From Rhodococcus sp. P-2 (GTDB lineage Bacteria > Actinomycetota > Actinomycetes > Mycobacteriales > Mycobacteriaceae): 64,000 nucleotides of DNA. Every line of letters begins with the position of its first letter. Within the stretch, counting starts at the first letter, position 1. The position numbers and the translations under genes were made by a program. The notes beneath the pieces are model-generated. The model was not told the origin of the DNA and searched no databases. It saw nothing but the letters and a program-made list of their open reading frames with translations. Shown piece by piece: positions 58,587 to 64,000 of the stretch. The stretch spans positions 6,276,136 to 6,340,135 of the forward strand of contig NZ_CP066779.1 in assembly GCF_016598535.1 (NCBI RefSeq), in the 5' to 3' direction.

Positions 58587-58597
58587 CAACGTAAGAG

Positions 58598-58632
58598 AAG
58601 CCCCCCAACCAGTCATGGTTGGGGGGCTTTCT
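58598..58632 (+). terminator. rRNA operon terminator, copy 2
   Basis: The same GC-rich stem (AAGCCCCCCAACC with GGTTGGGGGGCTT) and TCTC tail as at 45883, ending the second 5S transcript. Confidence 0.88.
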
Positions 58633-58660
58633 CATACCCAAAACACCCCCGACCGCGAGC

Positions 58661-58703
58661 GAACGGTACATCCGTCGCCTCAGATCGACCCAACGCACCG
58701 TTC
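58661..58703. repeat. 43-nt dyad repeat, copy C (diverged)
   Basis: Same length and layout as copies A and B. The spacer differs at one base, and the inner half-site positions have several substitutions (left half GAACGGTACATCC, right half CAACGCACCGTTC). It lies right after the second 5S terminator, as copy A does after the first, so it is part of the conserved downstream flank of rRNA operons. Confidence 0.75.
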
Positions 58704-58754
58704 ACACGATCAGGGGCGGGCGAGCGACTGAGGTTGGCGGGCGCTTTGCCCGGA

Positions 58755-59381
58755 TCAGTCGATGCCGTCGGCGGTGGCAGTTGCATACTTCGGCCGGCCA
58801 GTGGGCAGATACCGCTGGATCGTCACGCCCTTTGGTGTGGCTCGCGATTCGGCCAGCTCGAGTGCGATATCCGGTCCGGTATCGGGAAAGAGTCGTGTGC
58901 CCTGGCCTACGACCACCGGAACGATCAGCAGGATCACCTCGTCGACGAGATCGTTCGCGAGAAGCCAACGGCACAAGTTGCCGCTCCCGTGCACCTGGAG
59001 CTCACCGCCGGGTACGGCTTTCAGTTCGCCGATCGCTGTGGCGGTGTCACCTGTAAGGGCGGTCGTGTTCTTCCATTGGGGATCGATGAGCGTCCTCGAC
59101 GCAAGATACTTGGGCCGCGAATTCAACGCGCTTGCAATGGGGTTGACATCCGGATTCTCGAACGTGCCCCAGTATCCGGCGAATATCTCATAGGTGTGTC
59201 GGCCGAACAGGAAGGCGTCAGCTCGCTGGTAGACCTGGACGAGATAATTCATCGCTTCGGTGTCCACCAATGGCGCGGACCATCCGCCTCGCTCGAATCC
59301 ACCACGGCGGTCTTCGTCCGGCCCACCGAGTCCTTGCATCACTCCGTCGAGAGTGACGATGGTAAAGGTCGTCAGTTTCAT
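58755..59381 (-). CDS. Dihydrofolate-reductase-like (RibD C-terminal domain) protein
   Basis: The 208-residue protein matches the DHFR-like RibD_C family. It has LDGVMQGLGGPDEDRRGGF near the start and ADAFLFGRHTYEIFAGYW (about 54-71). GGELQVHGSGNLCRWLLANDLVDEV (about 124-148) holds the NADPH loop, and IVPVVVGQGTRLFPD follows. These stand-alone reductases are common in actinobacteria and their substrates are mostly unknown. The start at 59381 (MKLTTF) has GGAG twelve bases upstream; a second ATG four codons earlier abuts the same site too closely. The gene lies between two dyad repeats (copies C and D). Confidence 0.83.
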   Translation of the reverse strand: MKLTTFTIVTLDGVMQGLGGPDEDRRGGFERGGWSAPLVDTEAMNYLVQVYQRADAFLFGRHTYEIFAGYWGTFENPDVNPIASALNSRPKYLASRTLIDPQWKNTTALTGDTATAIGELKAVPGGELQVHGSGNLCRWLLANDLVDEVILLIVPVVVGQGTRLFPDTGPDIALELAESRATPKGVTIQRYLPTGRPKYATATADGID

Positions 59382-59460
59382 AGTCGTACCCATCTCCCAG
59401 GCGTCGTCGGATTTCCGCTGTGCCGATATAGACCGTCGGGAAGAGGGAAAGTCATCGAGC

Positions 59461-59503
59461 GAACGTGGCGTTCATCGCCTTGGATCGACTGAACGTGCCG
59501 TTC
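59461..59503. repeat. 43-nt dyad repeat, copy D (most diverged)
   Basis: Same 13-17-13 layout: left half GAACGTGGCGTTC, spacer ATCGCCTTGGATCGACT, right half GAACGTGCCGTTC. Here each 13-nt half is itself a better palindrome (GAACG-NNN-CGTTC) than in the other copies. It sits between the divergent start of the DHFR-like gene and the stop of the adenylate cyclase gene, away from rRNA sequence. The family is therefore not confined to rRNA flanks. Confidence 0.7.
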
Positions 59504-59523
59504 GCTCAGGGGGGGAGGTGAGA

Positions 59524-61116
59524 TCAGGGCTGAACAGGCACGGACTCTGAGGGGACGGTCTCGGACTCCAAAGCGTCGCACGGAATCGCGAGCTCGGTCT
59601 GTTCGAGGCGGCCGCGAAGGGTGATGTTCTCGGTGATCGACCACTGGGCAGCTTCGGCGCTGTCCGCGGCGGCCACCGCCCGTCCGGACGCGGCGACGTT
59701 ACCCGGAACCGTCTTTGCGACCTCGGACAGTCGTGCTGCCTCGTTGACGGGATCACCGATGACGGTGTACTCGAATCTTTCTCGCGCACCGACGTTGCCG
59801 GCTACGGCAATACCTGCAGCGACGCCGATTCCCGCGCTCACTTCCGGAACTTCGGCACGCAGGCGCTGCTGGATCTTGCGGGCGGCGGCAAGAGCGCTGC
59901 CGGCGTGATCGTCGAGTGTCGTCGGCGCTCCGAAAATCGCCAGCGCTGCGTCGCCCTCGAACTTGTTGACGAATCCGCCGTGTGCATCGACCTCGTCGAC
60001 GATGACGTCGAAGAATCGGTTGAGTAGAGCGACCACCGCGGTAGGGGAGTTGGTGGCCGCGATGGTGGTCGAACCGATGACGTCGACGAAAAGAACGGCA
60101 ACGTCGCGTTCTTCACCGCCGAGTTCGGGGTTGCGGCGAACCGCGTTTGCGGCAACCTCGTGTCCGACGTGGCGCCCGAAGAGGTCGCGAATTCTCTCGC
60201 GCTCGCGTAGTCCCTCGGCCATGCGGTTGAAGCCGGTCTGCAGCAGTCCCAGTTCGGTCCCGTCGTACACGACGACGGACGCGGTGAGGTCGCCACGGGT
60301 GACTTGTTCCATGCCTCGTCGTACGGACCGAATGGGGGCCGCGGCCGATCGAATGTTGATGTACGTCAGCCCGAGTCCGACACACAGGGTGATCCCGCCG
60401 ATGACGAGGATGGCGATTGCGAGGGCTTGCCACGAAGCAGGTCGGATGAAGCTGAAGACCGCTACGAGCATCAAGCCAGTGACGGGGACTCCGCTTCCGA
60501 GCAGCCAGACGAGGATTGTCCGGCCGGTCAGTCCGAGAACGGCAGCCTTGCGGGGTGCTCCGGATTCGAGTGCACGCGCAGCAATAGGGCGAAGTGCGAA
60601 CTCGCTGAGCAGGTAGCAGAACGCGCAGGTGGTGATACCGCTGAAGGCCACGGTGAACAGAACTTTCGGAATGGTGTCGGGGTCGACGATTCCGTACATG
60701 GTCGTGAAGGTGATGAGCGCGGCCGTCCACAGGACAGCTTGCACTCGGGTCAGTCGCCACGGCCCGCGCAGCGCCGCGCGTTGATTCTGCTCGGTTGGCC
60801 GGTGATCCTCGGTGGCCCACCGGAGATCCCGCATGAGGCGTTTGGTGCCCCAGAGAAGTCCGATCAGAAAGACACACCCGATGAAGACGGGCACGGCGAT
60901 AAAGTTGATCCACGCGAATTCGGGGTGGATGATCTCGGGTCCGGGAACCACGAATCCGACGAGCACTATCGCCAGCACCGCTCCGATCAGGTTGGTGACC
61001 AGGAGAGGGGCGGTCAGTAGTGCCTGGACGCGGATTCGGCGCCGTCTGGGGCTTTCGTCGGTGGATCCGAGCAGCCACGACCCCAGGGGCGCACTCGGGA
61101 CACGGCTTCGCTGCAT
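59524..61116 (-). CDS. Membrane adenylate cyclase with HAMP domain
   Basis: The 530-residue class III cyclase has about six transmembrane helices in residues 30-255. A HAMP linker follows (IRSVRRGMEQVTRGDLTASV, about 262-281), then a C-terminal catalytic domain (about 335-510). VLFVDVIGSTT carries the first metal Asp, FVNKFEGDAALAIFGAP the substrate Lys and second metal Asp, and EYTVIGDPVNEAARLSE the adenine-selecting Asp and the transition-state Asn/Arg. It makes cyclic AMP. Length and layout match Rv1318c-Rv1320c, and the divergent gene is nucS as in mycobacteria. The stimulus is unknown. Confidence 0.9.
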   Translation of the reverse strand: MQRSRVPSAPLGSWLLGSTDESPRRRRIRVQALLTAPLLVTNLIGAVLAIVLVGFVVPGPEIIHPEFAWINFIAVPVFIGCVFLIGLLWGTKRLMRDLRWATEDHRPTEQNQRAALRGPWRLTRVQAVLWTAALITFTTMYGIVDPDTIPKVLFTVAFSGITTCAFCYLLSEFALRPIAARALESGAPRKAAVLGLTGRTILVWLLGSGVPVTGLMLVAVFSFIRPASWQALAIAILVIGGITLCVGLGLTYINIRSAAAPIRSVRRGMEQVTRGDLTASVVVYDGTELGLLQTGFNRMAEGLRERERIRDLFGRHVGHEVAANAVRRNPELGGEERDVAVLFVDVIGSTTIAATNSPTAVVALLNRFFDVIVDEVDAHGGFVNKFEGDAALAIFGAPTTLDDHAGSALAAARKIQQRLRAEVPEVSAGIGVAAGIAVAGNVGARERFEYTVIGDPVNEAARLSEVAKTVPGNVAASGRAVAAADSAEAAQWSITENITLRGRLEQTELAIPCDALESETVPSESVPVQP

Positions 61117-61158
61117 AGTGTGTCGAGAGTAGTCGTATTGATCGCTTAGGGTGGTCCG

Positions 61159-61833
61159 GTGCGCCTAGTTATTGCTCGTTGCCGTGTCGATTATGTGGGA
61201 CGCCTGACCTCCCACCTCCCTACCGCTAGACGACTGCTGTTGGTCAAGGCCGACGGCTCCGTCAGCATTCATGCCGACGATCGGGCGTACAAGCCGCTGA
61301 ACTGGATGAGTCCGCCGTGCTGGTTGGTCGAGACCACCGGAGACAGCGACGACATCCTGTGGGTCGTCACCAACAAAGCGGGCGAGGAGCTTCGGATCAC
61401 TCTCGAGGAGGTCGAGCACGATTCGTCGTATGAACTCGGCCTCGATCCGGGATTGATCAAGGACGGTGTCGAAGCGCACCTTCAAGAACTTCTGGCGGAG
61501 CATGTCGAGACGCTCGGCCCCGGCTACACGTTGGTGCGACGCGAGTACATGACGGCCATCGGGCCGGTCGACCTTCTGGTCCGCGACGCGGACGGTGCAT
61601 CGGTGGCGGTGGAGATCAAGCGCCGCGGCGAGATCGACGGCGTCGAGCAGTTGACGCGCTATCTGGAATTGCTCAACCGCGATCCGCTGCTCGCGCCGGT
61701 CACGGGAGTTTTTGCAGCGCAACAGATCAAGCCGCAGGCGAAGACTTTGGCCAACGACCGTGGGATCCGTTGCCTGGTCCTTGACTACGAGGCACTCCGC
61801 GGGACCGAAAGCACCGAGTTCCGACTTTTCTGA
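61159..61833 (+). CDS. nucS: Mismatch-specific endonuclease NucS (EndoMS)
   Basis: The 224-residue protein has a beta-sandwich N-terminus and a RecB-like nuclease core. Conserved acidic residues are in [12 protein letters not shown] (about 135-146) and the [13 protein letters not shown] motif (about 149-161, the D-ExK centre). The C-terminal tail ends EFRLF, which resembles the known sliding-clamp-binding end. NucS cuts both strands at mismatches and replaces MutSL in actinobacteria. It follows the divergent adenylate cyclase by about 40 bp and is followed by a small zinc-ribbon-like gene, as in M. tuberculosis (Rv1321). Confidence 0.92.
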   Translation: MRLVIARCRVDYVGRLTSHLPTARRLLLVKADGSVSIHADDRAYKPLNWMSPPCWLVETTGDSDDILWVVTNKAGEELRITLEEVEHDSSYELGLDPGLIKDGVEAHLQELLAEHVETLGPGYTLVRREYMTAIGPVDLLVRDADGASVAVEIKRRGEIDGVEQLTRYLELLNRDPLLAPVTGVFAAQQIKPQAKTLANDRGIRCLVLDYEALRGTESTEFRLF

Positions 61834-61852
61834 CGCTGTTTAGACTCGAACC

Positions 61853-62197
61853 ATGCCGCGCCGTAAACCTTCGCCGAAGCAAACCCGTCGAACGGATACT
61901 CGGCGTGCTCGGGATTCGAGTGCGGAGTCGCAGGCACCCAGTGGTGTGTTGTTCGGCGGGGCGCTGGTCCGGGAGGAACCCGGGCCGGGCGGTGAAATGT
62001 ACATGGTGAGGCCGATACCCGGTTCCAATGCGACGAAGTTCTACCGGTGTCCCGGTTGTGATCACGACATCAGGCCCGGCGTCGCCCATGTGGTGACGTG
62101 GCCTTCGGAACCGGGTGGCGCGAACGAACGTCGACACTGGCACACCGGATGCTGGTCAGGCCGCGGAACTCGCAGCCTGACCAGACGGTGGTCCTGA
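61853..62197 (+). CDS. Small zinc-ribbon-like conserved hypothetical protein
   Basis: This 114-residue protein has a basic N-terminus (about 1-25). A central YRCPGCDHDIRPGVAHVV and a later ERRHWHTGCW give a CxxC plus HxH/C set that could bind one zinc ion. It follows nucS by 20 bp and matches the location of the unannotated actinobacterial gene after nucS. Function is unknown. Fusion or interaction with DNA repair is only suggested by position. Confidence 0.75.
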   Translation: MPRRKPSPKQTRRTDTRRARDSSAESQAPSGVLFGGALVREEPGPGGEMYMVRPIPGSNATKFYRCPGCDHDIRPGVAHVVTWPSEPGGANERRHWHTGCWSGRGTRSLTRRWS

Positions 62198-62204
62198 GCG
62201 TCGA

Positions 62205-63248
62205 TCAGTTCCTGGACTGGGCTCGCTGCTCGACGGCGCGGGTGTCGATCTCGGCGGTGTTGGTCTCGTCCGAGTCCTCGAGTACGTCGTCTTCGTCGAT
62301 ACGTGGTTCTGAGTCGACCGGATCTGCGTCGGCTTTCTTGTCTTCGATCTCGAGATCTTCCTCGGCTTCGACGATGACCGGAGCGGGCGGTGAATCGAGG
62401 AGTTCGCTCTCCCGATTGACCGATGCGAGCATGGCCGGAACCGAATCGAGTTGTCCGCGAATACCCAAGAGCTGAGCCAGGATTCGGCCACGGAGAACAC
62501 GCAGTTCTTCAGTCAGTTCTTTTGCGTGTGCGATCTTGCGCTCGGACTGATCGGTGGCGGCCTGCAGCCTGCGCTGAGCCTCGTGCGACGCATCGGCGAG
62601 TCGACGCTCGGCCTCTGCCTTGCTCGACGACTCCAGTTCGTTGACGGCGGCGACGACCTTGGCGCGGCGCTCCGACATCGAGATGTCGAAGTCTTCGCGG
62701 ATCTGAGTGCGCTTGGCCTCGGACTCGGCAGCCAGTCGATCCCGCTCGGCTTGTGCGGCTTCGACGATGCGCGCGGCTTCGGTACGGGCCTGTGCCATGG
62801 TCTGCTCGTGCATGGTTTCCATCGCGTTGCGACGGTCCTCGAGTTCGGCGATCAGCGACTCGTAGTGCCCACGTAGGCGGGCGCCGTCCTGTTCGGCGAT
62901 GGAGGTCATCTCGGCTGCGTCGGCCTCGGCCTTCGCGCGCACCTCGGAGGCCTCGTCGGAGGCAAGGCGCAGCATGCGGCTGATGCGATCGCTCATGCCC
63001 TCCGCAGTGGTGGGCGGTACCGACAGGCGGTCGACGTCCTTGCGGAGGTCGTCGATGTCGTCGCGTGCATCGTCAAGCTGCTTGGCAAGGTCACGGGCCT
63101 GCGCAGCGGCAGCATCACGATCGGCTGCGGTAACTCGCAGCTCCGCGTCGAATCGCTCGAAGTAGTTACGCACCTCGTCGCGGTCGTATCCCTTCCGTGC
63201 GATCTGGAACGGAAGTTGGATCGAACCGCGGTCCTGCTCGTATGCCAT
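62205..63248 (-). CDS. DivIVA-like coiled-coil protein
   Basis: The 347-residue protein starts with a DivIVA-type membrane/polar motif (FQIARKGYDRDEVRNYFERFDAEL, about 14-37), then a long alanine/glutamate/arginine-rich coiled coil (about 40-260), and an acidic, disordered tail (about 285-347). It resembles Wag31/DivIVA-related scaffold proteins that act in polar growth and division of actinobacteria. It converges with the small zinc-ribbon-like gene (7-bp gap) and lies upstream in the opposite sense to the epimerase. The exact paralogue cannot be named. Confidence 0.82.
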   Translation of the reverse strand: MAYEQDRGSIQLPFQIARKGYDRDEVRNYFERFDAELRVTAADRDAAAAQARDLAKQLDDARDDIDDLRKDVDRLSVPPTTAEGMSDRISRMLRLASDEASEVRAKAEADAAEMTSIAEQDGARLRGHYESLIAELEDRRNAMETMHEQTMAQARTEAARIVEAAQAERDRLAAESEAKRTQIREDFDISMSERRAKVVAAVNELESSSKAEAERRLADASHEAQRRLQAATDQSERKIAHAKELTEELRVLRGRILAQLLGIRGQLDSVPAMLASVNRESELLDSPPAPVIVEAEEDLEIEDKKADADPVDSEPRIDEDDVLEDSDETNTAEIDTRAVEQRAQSRN

Positions 63249-63288
63249 GGCGACAATCTACCTGGCATACGAGCTGGAGTCGGGTCTG

Positions 63289-63762
63289 CTAGTGGCTCGC
63301 GTCGGGTTCGACCAGTTCCACCAGGACGCCCCCGGCGTCCTTCGGGTGAATGAAGTTGATGCGCGAGTTGGCCGTACCGCGTCGGGGAGCGTCGTACAGC
63401 AACCGAACACCGCGCTCGCGAAGCTCGGCGGAGATGGCGTCGATGTCGGTGACCCGGTAGGCGAGCTGCTGCAGTCCAGGGCCGCTTCGGTCGATGAACT
63501 TGGCGATGGTCGAGTTCTCGTCCAGAGGCGCGAGCAGCTGAACGGCAGTGGATCCGGCGGGGGAGCCGACGACGGAGAGCATGGCCTCACGCACGCCCTG
63601 CGATTCGTTGATTTCCTCGTGGGTCGACACCATGCCCAGGTGCTGCGTGTACCACGCGATCGCCACGTCGAGATCGGGCACCGCGATTCCGACGTGATCG
63701 ATCGCGACGACGAGGTCGGACGACAAAGGTGCGAGTGCAGAACTGGGGGAGGTCTGTGTCAT
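63289..63762 (-). CDS. mce: Methylmalonyl-CoA epimerase
   Basis: This 157-residue VOC-fold protein has AIDHVGIAVPDLDVAIAWY at its start with the first metal His. It then has QLLAPLDENSTIAKFIDR and GLQQLAYRVTDIDA, and ends FIHPKDAGGVLVELVEP with the last metal Glu. Such enzymes interconvert (R)- and (S)-methylmalonyl-CoA in propionate metabolism. The start is uncertain: ATG at 63762 (used here) or upstream at 63771 or 63798. A divergent thiolase gene follows the promoter region. This matches Rv1322A next to fadA4 (Rv1323). Confidence 0.85.
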   Translation of the reverse strand: MTQTSPSSALAPLSSDLVVAIDHVGIAVPDLDVAIAWYTQHLGMVSTHEEINESQGVREAMLSVVGSPAGSTAVQLLAPLDENSTIAKFIDRSGPGLQQLAYRVTDIDAISAELRERGVRLLYDAPRRGTANSRINFIHPKDAGGVLVELVEPDASH

Positions 63763-63869
63763 ACCTTTCACGGTAGCGCTACCGTTTGAGGAGTACACGT
63801 CGGGATGTGACTTGGCTCTTAGGCCGCACGGAACCGACGACTATGTCTCTTTTGCAGCCGGAGGAAATC

Positions 63870-64000
63870 GTGACCAGTTCTGTGATTGTTGCGGGAGCTC
63901 GTACCCCGATGGGTCGACTCCTCGGATCGTTGAAAGACCTCTCCGGGTCCGACCTCGGCGGCATCGCCATCAAAGGCGCCCTCGACAAGTCCGGAGTCGC
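63870..64000 (+). CDS. Acetyl-CoA acetyltransferase (thiolase), 5' part only
   Basis: The first 43 codons read [43 protein letters not shown], typical of the N-terminus of thiolase I/II family enzymes. The window ends within the gene. The GTG start at 63870 has GGAGGAAATC directly upstream. The full enzyme would condense two acetyl-CoA units or cleave acetoacetyl-CoA. Position next to methylmalonyl-CoA epimerase matches fadA4 (Rv1323). Confidence 0.85.
   Translation, partial: MTSSVIVAGARTPMGRLLGSLKDLSGSDLGGIAIKGALDKSGV

Larger units (their letters stand above)
58466..58654. repeat. 189-bp direct repeat, copy 2 (5S rRNA, terminator and short flank)
   Basis: I read this as identical to 45751-45939. 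The two copies flank a 12.7-kb segment that carries the whole sugar-acid locus. Similarity continues more loosely downstream through the 43-nt dyad repeat. Confidence 0.9.

Overview
The window is GC-rich actinobacterial DNA, most likely from a Rhodococcus of the erythropolis/qingshengii type. The best evidence is gene order. Bases 1-10677 mirror the mycobacterial block Rv1201c-Rv1212c (dapD, dapE, LOG-family genes, fadD6, folP2, gpgS, a DivIVA-domain gene, tagA, a DUF3117 gene, glgA/glgM). Bases 59524-64000 mirror Rv1320c-Rv1323 (membrane adenylate cyclase, nucS, a small zinc-ribbon-like protein, methylmalonyl-CoA epimerase, thiolase). These two ends are ordinary core genome. All assignments come from reading the sequence and from family knowledge; no database search was run.

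The middle is accessory. After an amino-acid permease (10.7-12.1 kb) comes an ABC exporter whose ATPase has lost its N-terminal third and is joined to the first 94 codons of acetyl-CoA synthetase (acs). Next are two intact hormone-sensitive-lipase-type esterases with a decayed third copy between them, a PucR regulator, a secreted DUF3089 hydrolase with a divergent MarR regulator, a VOC/HxlR pair, and a three-gene molybdenum hydroxylase operon (20.5-25.0 kb). A 14-kb, 4680-residue NRPS fills 25.3-39.3 kb. Its order is C(EntF-type), half-C, A, T, C, [A missing], T, C, A, T, E, C, A, T, TE. A VOC protein, a large multicopper-oxidase lipoprotein and an SDR follow, and then the last 300 codons of acs, which run straight into a 5S rRNA.

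From 46.3 to 58.0 kb lies what looks like a complete four-carbon sugar-acid (D-threonate type) catabolic locus. It has a seven-gene minus-strand operon: a Tat/lipoprotein solute-binding protein, two permeases, two ATPases, an aldo/keto reductase and an HpcH/HpaI aldolase. Diverging from it are a fused DUF1537 kinase-PdxA2 dehydrogenase and a DeoR-type repressor. Two spaced copies of a near-palindrome sit between the divergent units. An aldehyde dehydrogenase converges on the operon across a bidirectional terminator.

Three joints need caution: 13.49 kb (ABC ATPase/acs), 45.75 kb (acs/5S) and 58.47 kb (an rRNA promoter and leader running directly into 5S with no 16S or 23S). Together with the missing adenylation domain at 30.6 kb, they suggest either real rearrangement or assembly collapse at repeats. 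Four copies of a 43-nt dyad repeat lie next to or near the 5S genes. The most interesting biology is the unusual NRPS, the threonate-type locus with its candidate operator, and the dyad repeat family.
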